Source: an uncultured Brevundimonas sp.
GTDB lineage: Bacteria > Pseudomonadota > Alphaproteobacteria > Caulobacterales > Caulobacteraceae
Length of the DNA: 13,672 nt
Reading direction: 5' to 3'
NCBI GenBank assembly: GCA_946885435.1
Contig: CAMPGL010000040.1
Coordinates: 1 to 13,672 of the forward strand
The notes beneath the pieces were generated by a model that saw only the letters and a list, made by a program, of their open reading frames with translations, was not told the DNA's origin and did not search any database. Made by a program: the position numbers and the translations under genes. Position 1 is the stretch's first letter. Every line of letters begins with the position of its first letter. Positions 1 to 9,295 of this stretch are shown here, one piece after another.

Positions 1-718
<718 letters not shown>

Positions 719-725
<7 letters not shown>

Positions 726-750
726 GGGCGGTTGCTTGGCCCCATGACCG
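719..750 (-). promoter_or_regulatory. Inverted repeat enclosing the enoyl-CoA hydratase start codon
   Basis: The arms CGGTCATGGG (719-728) and CCCATGACCG (741-750) are perfect 10-base inverted repeats with a 12-base loop. In the minus-strand mRNA the 3' arm contains the ATG of the enoyl-CoA hydratase. The 5' arm contains another ATG (745-743) that opens a 7-codon frame (MGPSNRP). Its TGA (724-722) overlaps the hydratase ATG as ATGA. It may limit or couple translation, or it may be only an intercistronic hairpin after the YgjP-like gene. No experimental function is known to me. Confidence 0.45.
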
Positions 751-757
751 CCGAGCG

Positions 758-1474
758 TCAAGCGCGCCCGGCCGCGTGCAGCTTCGCTCCGTGGGCCCTC
801 AACCAGGCCCGGTACGGCTTGTGGTCGCCGACCAGCCGCTCGACCACGCTCCAGAATGCGGGGGAATGGTCGCAGTGGACCAGGTGCGCGACCTCGTGGG
901 CGGCGACGTAGTCCAGCACCTCGGGCGGGGCCATGATGAGACGCCAGGAATAGCGGATCGAGCCGCGCCCGGGCGTGCAGGAGCCCCAGCGGCTCTTCGG
1001 ATCGCCGACGCTGACCCTTGGCGGCCTGAGGCCCAGGGCGCGGGCGTGGCTCTCGGTGTGATGCGCCAGGCGTTCGCGGGCCATGCGGCGCAGCAGGTTC
1101 TCGACGCGGCGGGCGAAGGCCTCGCCCTCGCCGCCGGAGCGGATGGCCAGGCCCGTGGGCGTGTCGACCAGCCGGGCGGCGCTCGCGCCCGGGACGGCTT
1201 CCAGCGGCACGGGGCGGCCCTCCAGCAGGGCCTCGCCGCCCGGGGCGAAGCCGACGCCCGAGGCCGGCGTCTCGCCGAGCCGGTCGCGGATCCAGCCCGC
1301 GCGCGAGCGGGCGAAGGCGAGGGCGTCGGACAGGCGGCGCTCGGACGGGGCGACCGCGACGGCCTCCCCTCGGGCCGGATCGATGCGCACGGAGACGCGC
1401 CGGGCGCGGCGGTTCACGCTGAGCCGCAGACGCAGGCCGCCGAGGTCGTGGATGTCGCCGTGGGCGAGGCTCAT
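758..1474 (-). CDS. YgjP/SprT-like metal-dependent hydrolase (M48-type, DUF45)
   Basis: A 238-residue cytoplasmic protein of the YgjP-like putative zinc metallopeptidase family; the physiological substrate is unknown. It has the family's layout: an N-terminal beta-rich part with a basic stretch (NRRARRVSVRI, residues 21-31), a conserved SRWGSC motif (161-166), and the zinc motif HEVAHLVHCDHSPAFW (193-208). H193 and H197 are likely ligands, E194 the general base, and H200 or H203 the third ligand. No signal peptide or membrane segment is visible. The ATG at 1474-1472 is preceded by GAGG at good spacing (GAGGATCGATG). It follows phaZ on the same strand, but a palindromic repeat separates them, and it is followed 32 bases later by the enoyl-CoA hydratase. 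Family assignment is firm; function as a protease is inference. Confidence 0.87.
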   Translation of the reverse strand: MSLAHGDIHDLGGLRLRLSVNRRARRVSVRIDPARGEAVAVAPSERRLSDALAFARSRAGWIRDRLGETPASGVGFAPGGEALLEGRPVPLEAVPGASAARLVDTPTGLAIRSGGEGEAFARRVENLLRRMARERLAHHTESHARALGLRPPRVSVGDPKSRWGSCTPGRGSIRYSWRLIMAPPEVLDYVAAHEVAHLVHCDHSPAFWSVVERLVGDHKPYRAWLRAHGAKLHAAGRA

Positions 1475-1488
1475 CGATCCTCACACAT

Positions 1489-1630
1489 GAGCGAAGCGAA
1501 ATGGGGGAGGGGGACCGGCGAAGCCGGTGGAGGGGGCGGCCGTCGCCCAGTGTCCGGAAGGCGAGACGCGGCGCCCAGTCTCGCCCCCTCCACCACTTCG
1601 CGGTCCCCCTCCCCCGCCATGCGGGGGAGG
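1489..1630. repeat. Long palindromic intergenic repeat between phaZ and the YgjP-like gene
   Basis: Two roughly 39-base arms, 1501-1539 and 1582-1620, are near-perfect inverted copies (ATGGGGGAGGGGGACCG... against ...CGGTCCCCCTCCCCCGCCAT). Between them is an inner 8-bp hairpin (GGCGAGAC 1560-1567, GTCTCGCC 1578-1585). Beyond the right arm, CCTCCCCCGC/GCGGGGGAGG (1608-1617/1621-1630) forms a further 10-bp hairpin with a 3-base loop. On either strand the RNA would fold into a long cruciform-like stem. It fills the phaZ/YgjP gap, so it may end or attenuate phaZ transcription. The form is that of a dispersed REP-like element; copies elsewhere in the genome are expected but cannot be seen here. 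Confidence 0.75.
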
Positions 1631-1638
1631 ATCAGTGC

Positions 1639-1650
1639 AGCGCTAGCGCT
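1639..1650. repeat. 12-bp perfect palindrome over the phaZ stop codon
   Basis: AGCGCTAGCGCT is self-complementary over all 12 bases and contains the phaZ TAG (1645-1643 on minus). It lies 9 bases from the outer hairpin of the palindromic repeat. Alone it cannot form a stable RNA hairpin with a loop, so it is recorded as a sequence feature only. Confidence 0.4.
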
Positions 1651-2887
1651 CATTCCACCCGATGAAGTCGCGGACCTTCGGATAGATCTCGTCCCTGAAC
1701 CGCCGGCCGTTGAAGACGCCGTAGTGGCCGACCTCGGGCTGGACCAGCAGCTCGCGCTTCTCGTCCGGGATGTTCGAGGCGAGGCCGTGGGCGGCCTGGG
1801 TCTGGCCGACGCCTGAGATGTCGTCCTTCTCGCCCTCGACCGTCATCAGGCCGATGTCGGTGATCCTGGCCGGATCGACCTTGCGGCCCCGATGTTCCAG
1901 CAGGCCGCGCGGCAGCAGGTGCTGCTGGAAGACGATGTCGATGGTCTGGAGATAGAACTCCTCGGTCAGGTCCAGGACCGAGAGGTACTCGTCGTAGAAG
2001 GCCTCGTGCTTTTCCGCGGCGTCGCCGTCACCGTCGACCAGGTGCTCGAAGTAGCGCCGGTGGGCGTCGACGTGCTGGTCCTCGTTCATCGACATGAAGC
2101 TGTAGAGCTGAACGAAGCCCGGGTAGACCCGCCGGCCCATGCCCGGATAGGGCGGCGGCACGGTGTGGATCATCGCCGACTTGAACCAGGCGAAGGGTTT
2201 CTCCTCGGCCAGCTGGTTGGTCACGGTCGGCGACAGGCGCGCGTCGATGGGCGAACCCATGAAGGTCATGGACGCCGGACGGCAGGGGTCCTTGTCCTCG
2301 GCCATCAGGCTGGCGGCGGCCAGCACCGGCGGGCCCGGCTGGCAGACGGCGACGACGTGCACGCCCGGGCCCAGCTCGCGCAGCATGGTCTGGATGTGGT
2401 CGATGTAGTCGTGGAAGTCGAAGCGGCCTTCCAGCATCGGCACCTGCCGGGCGTTGGCCCAGTCCGTGACGAAGACCTCGTGATCCTGCAGGAAGGCCCG
2501 CACCGTGCCGCGCAGCAGCGTGGCGTAGTGGCCCGACAGGGGCGCGACGATCAGCACCGTGGGCGAGGGGCCCTTCCTGCCGGCCTTGCGCATGTCCGCC
2601 GGATGCCGCGCGAAATGGACCAGCCGGCACCAGGGCGAGGACCAGACGACGTGTTCGACGACGCGGACGTCGCGGCCCTCGATCTCGACCGAATCGATGT
2701 TCCAGGCGGGCTTGCCGTAGCGCCGGGTCAGGCCGGCGATCACCTCGGACGAGGCGTAGAGCGTGCGGCCGATGGCCGTCGCCGCAGCCGGATTACCCGG
2801 GTGGCTCCAGAAATCGCGGGCCATCTGCGCTCCGATTCGGAACGGCAGGGCCGAGTGATAGGCGTACTCGTGAAGGGTGTAGAGCAT
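1643..2887 (-). CDS. phaZ: Intracellular polyhydroxyalkanoate (PHB) depolymerase
   Basis: Degrades stored PHA granules to hydroxyacyl monomers or oligomers in the cytoplasm. The 414-residue protein opens MLYTLHEYAYHSALPFRIGA, the typical start of intracellular PhaZ proteins, and ends in the PHB-depolymerase C-terminal domain. The nucleophile is a cysteine in the lipase-box-like VVAVCQPGPPVLAA (C182). With D355 or D356 in EGEKDDISG and H388 in VGHYGVF it reproduces the Cys-Asp-His triad known from Ralstonia PhaZ1 (C183/D355/H388). The frame stays open far upstream, but the ATG at 2887 is chosen because it gives the family N-terminus and follows AGGATCC. An ATG at 2956 would add 23 unusual residues. 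It is transcribed divergently from rsmI. A palindromic repeat lies just past its stop. Confidence 0.95.
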   Translation of the reverse strand: MLYTLHEYAYHSALPFRIGAQMARDFWSHPGNPAAATAIGRTLYASSEVIAGLTRRYGKPAWNIDSVEIEGRDVRVVEHVVWSSPWCRLVHFARHPADMRKAGRKGPSPTVLIVAPLSGHYATLLRGTVRAFLQDHEVFVTDWANARQVPMLEGRFDFHDYIDHIQTMLRELGPGVHVVAVCQPGPPVLAAASLMAEDKDPCRPASMTFMGSPIDARLSPTVTNQLAEEKPFAWFKSAMIHTVPPPYPGMGRRVYPGFVQLYSFMSMNEDQHVDAHRRYFEHLVDGDGDAAEKHEAFYDEYLSVLDLTEEFYLQTIDIVFQQHLLPRGLLEHRGRKVDPARITDIGLMTVEGEKDDISGVGQTQAAHGLASNIPDEKRELLVQPEVGHYGVFNGRRFRDEIYPKVRDFIGWNER

Positions 2888-2971
2888 GGATCCTGATATG
2901 GGCGCCCCGGGCCTTGTTCGCAGCGCAGCATGAATTTCACCAGACTGCAAAGTCATTACCGCCACAGAGGT

Positions 2972-2982
2972 TGCGAAACGCA
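2972..2982. promoter_or_regulatory. Candidate operator in the phaZ/rsmI divergent region
   Basis: TGCGAAACGCA is an inverted repeat (TGCG-N3-CGCA) 85 bases upstream of the phaZ start, in a 147-bp divergent intergenic region. The same region holds other TGC/GCA-rich words (CTGCAA at 2945-2950; CGCAGCGCAGC at 2920-2930). PHA genes in some alphaproteobacteria are controlled by PhaR at TGC/GCA-rich sites, but the spacing here differs from the CTGC-N3-GCAG form I recall. No convincing -35/-10 pair was found. Confidence 0.2.
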
Positions 2983-3034
2983 GGTGTGCGGCCTCGCCAT
3001 TGGCGGCGGCGGGCCGGCTGGCTAGGGTCCGCCC

Positions 3035-3898
3035 ATGTCCTTCACGCCCCCGCCGCCCAAGCCTGTCTCGCCGGGCCTCTATCTGGTGGCGACGCCGATC
3101 GGGAACCTGAGGGACATCACCCTGCGCGCGCTCGACGTGCTGGCGGCCGCCGACGTCGTGCTGGCCGAGGACACGCGGGTCACGGGCAAGCTGCTCAGCG
3201 CCTACGGGTTGTCCAAGAAGCTCGTCCGCTATGACGAGCACGTCGCCGCCCAGGCCGGACCGCGCATTCTGGAGGATCTGGCGGCCGGAAAGGTGGTGGC
3301 CCAGGTGTCGGACGCCGGGACGCCCCTGATTTCCGACCCCGGCCAGGTGCTGGCCCGCGAGGCGGCGGCGGCCGGATATCCGGTCCATCCCATTCCTGGC
3401 CCGTCGAGCGTGCTGGCGGCCCTGTCGGTCGCGGGCCTGCCGACCGAGCGGTTCCTGTTCACCGGCTTTCTGCCGCCCAAGTCGGGCGCGCGCCGGGCGC
3501 GGCTGGAGGAGCTGGCGACGTCGCGGGCCACACTGGTGCTGTTCGAGACGGGGCCGCGCCTGCGGGCCTCGCTGGAGGACATGGCCGAGGTGCTCGGTGC
3601 CGACCGGCCCGCGGCGGTGGCGCGCGAGCTGACCAAGCTGCACGAGGAATGCGTGCGCGCGCCGCTGGCGGCGCTCGCCGCCGATCCGCGGCTGGAGGCG
3701 CCCAGGGGCGAGATCGTCGTGGTCGTGGGCCCGGGCCGCGAGGCCGCGGCGACCGAGGACGACGCCGAGGCGGCCCTGCGCCAGGCGCTGAAGTCGGCAG
3801 GCCCGGCCGAGGCGGCGTCGGAAGTGGCCCGCGCGCTGGGACTGAACCGGCGGGACCTCTACCGCCGCGCGGTGGCCATTCGGGGCGAGGAGGCGTGA
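3035..3898 (+). CDS. rsmI: 16S rRNA (cytidine(1402)-2'-O)-methyltransferase RsmI
   Basis: Methylates the 2'-O of C1402 in the decoding centre of 16S rRNA, using S-adenosylmethionine. The 287-residue protein is a complete tetrapyrrole-methylase-fold RsmI. It has GLYLVATPIGNLRDITLRAL (14-33), the LAEDTRVT motif (43-50), the SAM-site SDAGTPLISDPG (92-103) and IPGPSS (120-125). The segment FTGFLPPK (142-149) and the RELTKLHEE motif (197-205) follow. A C-terminal helical extension (ALNRRDLYRRAVAIRGEEA region) is typical of the family. The start ATG follows AGGG at 7 bases. The stop codon overlaps the GTG start of yraN (GTGA), so the two are translationally coupled. It heads a four-gene plus-strand run ending with gshB and is divergent from phaZ. 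Confidence 0.96.
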   Translation: MSFTPPPPKPVSPGLYLVATPIGNLRDITLRALDVLAAADVVLAEDTRVTGKLLSAYGLSKKLVRYDEHVAAQAGPRILEDLAAGKVVAQVSDAGTPLISDPGQVLAREAAAAGYPVHPIPGPSSVLAALSVAGLPTERFLFTGFLPPKSGARRARLEELATSRATLVLFETGPRLRASLEDMAEVLGADRPAAVARELTKLHEECVRAPLAALAADPRLEAPRGEIVVVVGPGREAAATEDDAEAALRQALKSAGPAEAASEVARALGLNRRDLYRRAVAIRGEEA

Positions 3899-4284
3899 AA
3901 CGGCCCTGGCGGGTTCGCCTGGGTTCGCGCTCGCGCGCGGCCGGGCGGCTGGCCGAGGTCTGGGCGGCGGCCTGGCTGATGGCCAAGGGCTATCAGGTGC
4001 TGGGCTTTCGGCTGAAGGCGGGGCCGGGCGAGATCGATCTCCTGGCGCGGCGCGGCCGCACCCTGGCGCTAGTCGAGGTCAAGCGGCGCGAGAGCCTGGA
4101 GGCGGCGCTGGACTCGCTGATGCCGGACCAGCGCGTGCGCCTGCTGAGGGCCGGACGGACGCTGGTCGCGCGACGCCGCGGGTTGCAGGGTCTTGACCTG
4201 CGGCTCGATCTGTTCGCCTTCGCGCCTGGACGCTGGCCGCGACATTTTCGCGGTTTGATCGTTGAAGACGATCGAACAGTCTGA
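3895..4284 (+). CDS. yraN: YraN family protein (UPF0102, endonuclease-fold)
   Basis: A 129-residue protein of the UPF0102/YraN family, which has a restriction-endonuclease-like fold; the cellular role is unsettled. Visible family marks are the N-terminal RAAGRLAEVWAAAWLMAKGYQ (14-34), GEIDLLARRG (45-54) and LALVEVKRR (57-65). D48, E61 and K63 form the D...ExK nuclease-type signature. The start is a GTG at 3895 that overlaps the rsmI TGA, preceded by an excellent GAGGAGG. Longer upstream starts would lie inside rsmI and add sequence unlike the family. Pairing of rsmI and yraN is common in proteobacteria. The next gene begins 9 bases after the stop. Confidence 0.93.
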   Translation: MKRPWRVRLGSRSRAAGRLAEVWAAAWLMAKGYQVLGFRLKAGPGEIDLLARRGRTLALVEVKRRESLEAALDSLMPDQRVRLLRAGRTLVARRRGLQGLDLRLDLFAFAPGRWPRHFRGLIVEDDRTV

Positions 4285-4293
4285 TCGGACCCG

Positions 4294-5109
4294 ATGACGC
4301 GCGAAGAAGCCGAGGACATCCTGAAGGCCGCCGGCAAGGCCGGAGACGGCGACTTCCCCCTGCTGGAAGCCGCCATCGCCTGCGCCGAGCACGACCTGCC
4401 GTTCCGCGATCCGGAGCCGGCGCGACTGCTGGGCCGGGCCGCGGCCGAGCGGCTGGCCGAGCGCCTGCCGGGCGAAAGTGTCGAAGAGGCCCTGGCGGAG
4501 AGCCTGTCGGGCGACCTGCGGCTGAACGGCGACCTGCTGAACTGGGCCGATCCCGCGGCGACCGACGTCATCGACTTGGCCGACCAGCGACGCGGGCTGT
4601 CGGCGGCGCTGGCGGTCTACTACCTGCACGCCTGCCGGCAGTGCGGCGTGGGGGCGGCGGGCGTGGACTTTCCCGGCCACGTGCTGCTCAGGGTCGATAC
4701 GCCTGACGGCCCCGTGGCGGTCGATCCGTTCAGCCAGGGACGGCTGGTGCTGCCGTCGGAACTGTCGCGGCGCGCCCTGCGGGCCGGGCTGACGCCGATG
4801 GCCGCGGACCGAATGGACCTGCTGATGGCGCCGATCAGCGACCGGCGGCTGCTGATCCGGCTACAGAACCTGGTGTTCACCCGCGCCCAGCGGGCCGGCG
4901 ACAACGATTCGGCCGAGCGCGCGGCCCTGCGCTGCGCCCTGCTGGACCCCACCGACCACCGACCCTGGCTGGACGTGGCCGCCGCGCGTGAACAGCAGGG
5001 TGCGCTCGCCGGCGCGCTGCAGGCGCTGGAGATGGCCCACATGCTGGACGGCACCGCCGCGGCCCGCGCCGAGCAGGCGAAGAAGCGCGTGCTGTTGCGC
5101 CTGAACTGA
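4294..5109 (+). CDS. SirB1-like protein: transglutaminase-like fold plus TPR
   Basis: A 271-residue cytoplasmic protein of the SirB1 family; no enzymatic activity is established for the family to my knowledge. The core spans roughly residues 68-155. It contains [19 protein letters not shown] (95-113), corresponding to the RRGIPISL... helix of SirB1 proteins, then the characteristic FPGHVLLRV (126-134) with H129, and VAVDPFSQG (141-149) with D144. H129 and D144 match the His/Asp of a transglutaminase triad, but I see no cysteine at the usual helix start, suggesting a non-catalytic role. The C-terminal part (about 185-270) reads as tetratricopeptide helices ([20 protein letters not shown]). It lies between yraN (9-base gap) and gshB (19-base gap). 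The ribosome binding site is weak. Confidence 0.86.
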   Translation: MTREEAEDILKAAGKAGDGDFPLLEAAIACAEHDLPFRDPEPARLLGRAAAERLAERLPGESVEEALAESLSGDLRLNGDLLNWADPAATDVIDLADQRRGLSAALAVYYLHACRQCGVGAAGVDFPGHVLLRVDTPDGPVAVDPFSQGRLVLPSELSRRALRAGLTPMAADRMDLLMAPISDRRLLIRLQNLVFTRAQRAGDNDSAERAALRCALLDPTDHRPWLDVAAAREQQGALAGALQALEMAHMLDGTAAARAEQAKKRVLLRLN

Positions 5110-5128
5110 CGGCGGCCCAGATAGGCGC

Positions 5129-6070
5129 ATGCTCAAGGTCGCCGCGCAGATGGACCCGCTGGCCCCGATCAACATCGAGGCCGATACAACCTTCATGATG
5201 CTGCTGGAGGCGCAGGGGCGAGGACACCGGCTCTGGTGGCACCAGCCGCAGAACCTGGCGCTGGAGGACGGGGAACTGTTCGTGCGGGCCTGGCCGCTGA
5301 CGGTCCGGCCGGTCCACGGCGATCATTTCAGCCTGGGCGAGCCGGAGACGCTGAAGGTCGCCGACGCCTTCGACGTGGTGCTGATGCGCCAGGATCCGCC
5401 GTTCGACATGGCCTATGTGACGGCGACCTATCTGCTGGAAACCGTCCATCCGCGCGTGCTGGTGGTGAACGACCCGGCCGAGGTGCGGAACGCGCCGGAG
5501 AAGCTGTTCGCCACCCACTTCCAGGGCCTGCAGCCGCCGACGGTCATCTCGGGAGACGCCGAGGTTCTCGCCGACTTCCATCGCCGCCACGGCGACGTGG
5601 TGCTGAAGCCCCTGCATGGGGCGGCCGGGGCGGGCGTGATGCGTCTGACGAAGGACGACCGGAACCTCGCGGCCCTGGTCGAGACCTTCGCGGCCATCAA
5701 TCGCGATCCGCTGGTCATGCAGGCCTTCATCCCCGCCGTGGCCGAAGGCGACAAGCGCATCATCCTGGTGGACGGGGAGGTGGCCGGCGCCATCAACCGC
5801 GTGCCGCCCAAGGGCGAGACGCGCTCTAACCTGCGTGTCGGCGGCGTGGCCGAGCCGGTGGAACTGACCGCGCGCGACCGCGAAATCTGCGAGATCCTGG
5901 GGCCCGAGCTGAAGCGGCGCGGCCTGATCTTCGTCGGCATCGACGTGATCGGCGGCTATCTGACCGAGATCAACGTGACCTCACCCACCGGGGCGCAACA
6001 ACTCAAGCGCTTCGGCGGCGCGGACGCGGCCGCCCTGCTGTGGGACGTGATCGAGGCGAAACGCGGCTAG
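5129..6070 (+). CDS. gshB: Glutathione synthetase
   Basis: ATP-dependent ligation of glycine to gamma-glutamylcysteine, the last step of glutathione synthesis, in the cytoplasm. The 313-residue length matches the roughly 315 of bacterial GshB. The N-terminal domain has [18 protein letters not shown] (8-25) and [20 protein letters not shown] (83-102). The ATP-grasp part has KLFATHF, the phosphate-binding [17 protein letters not shown] (157-173), [21 protein letters not shown] (231-240), [18 protein letters not shown] and [11 protein letters not shown]. All match E. coli GshB closely by eye. It is the last gene of the plus-strand run. Its TAG (6068-6070) overlaps the stop codon of the convergent gene by 3 bases within CTAG. 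The start ATG has only a weak AGG upstream. Confidence 0.96.
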   Translation: MLKVAAQMDPLAPINIEADTTFMMLLEAQGRGHRLWWHQPQNLALEDGELFVRAWPLTVRPVHGDHFSLGEPETLKVADAFDVVLMRQDPPFDMAYVTATYLLETVHPRVLVVNDPAEVRNAPEKLFATHFQGLQPPTVISGDAEVLADFHRRHGDVVLKPLHGAAGAGVMRLTKDDRNLAALVETFAAINRDPLVMQAFIPAVAEGDKRIILVDGEVAGAINRVPPKGETRSNLRVGGVAEPVELTARDREICEILGPELKRRGLIFVGIDVIGGYLTEINVTSPTGAQQLKRFGGADAAALLWDVIEAKRG

Positions 6071-6273
6071 TGCCGCGAGCGGTCGGCGCCTGAGACGTAG
6101 GCCGGCTGGAAACTGGAAGGCTCACGCGGGCGGCGGTCCTCGAGGACCTGTACCGCGGTCCGGTAGACCTGGGTGCTGTCCAGCGGCCGGCCCTCGCGGT
6201 CGGTGAAGCTGGAACCGGCGAGCTGTTCGACGAGGTCTTCGAGCGCTTCGAGCGCGGTCACGGGCGCAGGCAT
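6067..6273 (-). CDS. Small hypothetical protein (68 aa)
   Basis: I do not recognise a family. The protein is soluble and begins with a predicted amphipathic helix ([15 protein letters not shown], 7-21), followed by a [22 protein letters not shown] segment and a polar tail ending in ...DRSRH. No membrane segment or signal peptide is seen. It is accepted as real because the ATG at 6273-6271 has a strong GGGAGG eight bases upstream and the frame uses ordinary codons for this genome. It lies downstream of the GT-Glf gene on the same strand, separated by 89 bases and a hairpin. Its TAG overlaps the gshB TAG tail to tail (CTAG, 6067-6070). Confidence 0.6.
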   Translation of the reverse strand: MPAPVTALEALEDLVEQLAGSSFTDREGRPLDSTQVYRTAVQVLEDRRPREPSSFQPAYVSGADRSRH

Positions 6274-6362
6274 GGGGCCTCCCTGGTCTGCCTTCCAGGG
6301 AAGCCAACCCGCGAAACGCCGTTTGGTTCGATCCCGCCTGTGGATGGGCGCGGACGCCGGCC

Positions 6363-8759
<2,397 letters not shown>

Positions 8760-8899
8760 GGAACTCCACCTGCAAGAAAGGTTGCACCGCACCAAACCGT
8801 TGAAACCTCGCAAAGTTCCTGTGTCGGCAAGCAGACGAGGCGGCCTGGCGAATAAGTCCCGGGAATCGCAGAGAGGGTCTGTAAATTGCGCGCTGGGCT

Positions 8900-8912
8900 C
8901 CCCATATAGGGG
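8900..8912. promoter_or_regulatory. Symmetric CCCC-ATATA-GGGG element upstream of infA
   Basis: CCCCATATAGGGG is almost self-complementary and is an AT-containing island in a GC-rich 265-bp divergent region between the GT-Glf gene and infA. ATATAG/CTATAT resembles an alphaproteobacterial -10 box on either strand, but I found no well-spaced TTGAC-type -35. It could be a -10 element or an operator. The assignment is tentative. Confidence 0.25.
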
Positions 8913-8957
8913 GCGCTGAGCCGCGCTTGCGCGCGGTTGTCTCTCGCCTTCGCCGGA

Positions 8958-8976
8958 GACCAGGGGCTCCCCGGTC
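8958..8976 (+). promoter_or_regulatory. Hairpin in the infA leader
   Basis: GACC (8958-8961) pairs with GGTC (8973-8976), and an inner GGG/CCC stem follows one mismatch (GACCAGGGGCTCCCCGGTC). It lies about 50 bases before the infA ATG. If transcription starts upstream, the leader would carry this stem-loop. Regulatory relevance is unproven. Confidence 0.25.
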
Positions 8977-9024
8977 CAGCGGCGCAGTCTGGGCCAACCG
9001 GCCCGTCACGAGAGAACAGAACAG

Positions 9025-9291
9025 ATGGCCAAGGAAGAACTGATCGAATTCGACGGCGAGATCGTCGAACTGCTGCCGGAGGGCCGCTTCCGGGTCCGGC
9101 TCGAGAACGAACACGAGATCCTGGCCTACACCGCCGGCCGAATGCGCAAGAACCGCATCCGCTCCATCGTCGGCGATCGGGTGACGGTCGAGATGACGCC
9201 CTACGATCTGGATCGCGGCCGGATCACCTTCCGGCACAAGACCGGCGCGGCCGCCACGCCGCGCCCGCGCCAGCAGTTCCGGCGGCGCTGA
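9025..9291 (+). CDS. infA: Translation initiation factor IF-1 with C-terminal basic extension
   Basis: Binds the A site of the 30S subunit and assists IF-2 and IF-3 in start-codon selection. Residues 1-72 form a complete S1/OB-fold IF-1: [45 protein letters not shown] (22-46) and [21 protein letters not shown] (50-70). Ordinary bacterial IF-1 stops at about residue 72. Here a further 16 residues, [16 protein letters not shown], form a low-complexity arginine-rich tail. A purine-rich GAGAGAACAGAACAG precedes the ATG. The gene stands alone, not beside the maf-type genes often found with infA in alphaproteobacteria, so it may be a second, divergent infA copy (inference). Its end faces the convergent redox gene across a perfect hairpin. 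Confidence 0.93.
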   Translation: MAKEELIEFDGEIVELLPEGRFRVRLENEHEILAYTAGRMRKNRIRSIVGDRVTVEMTPYDLDRGRITFRHKTGAAATPRPRQQFRRR

Positions 9292-9295
9292 TCGC

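Noticed and set aside
1501..1620. Possible CRISPR or tandem repeat
   Set aside because: There are only two copies, in inverted rather than direct orientation, with no regular spacers; it is a palindromic element.
776..1816. 346-codon plus-strand frame opposite the YgjP-like gene and repeat
   Set aside because: Runs through a palindromic non-coding repeat and antisense to a gene with a clear zinc motif.
1892..2896. 334-codon plus-strand frame opposite phaZ
   Set aside because: Shadow of phaZ; low-complexity Gly/Val/Asp/His translation without a family.
2888..3643. Upstream extension of the phaZ frame to give a 666-residue protein
   Set aside because: The extra part is antisense to rsmI, has a biased Arg/Gln/His/Gly composition, and the family N-terminus (MLYTLHEY) begins at 2887 behind an AGGA.
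3649..3894. Longer N-terminus for YraN inside rsmI
   Set aside because: Added residues are Arg/Gly-rich shadow sequence; the GTG at 3895 has GAGGAGG upstream and gives the usual family length.
4069..4680. Minus-strand frame across yraN and the SirB1-like gene
   Set aside because: Antisense to two conserved genes in a tight operon; no motif or RBS support.
8760..9024. Possible tRNA or small RNA gene before infA
   Set aside because: Hairpins exist, but there is no cloverleaf, no T-loop consensus and no clear terminator.
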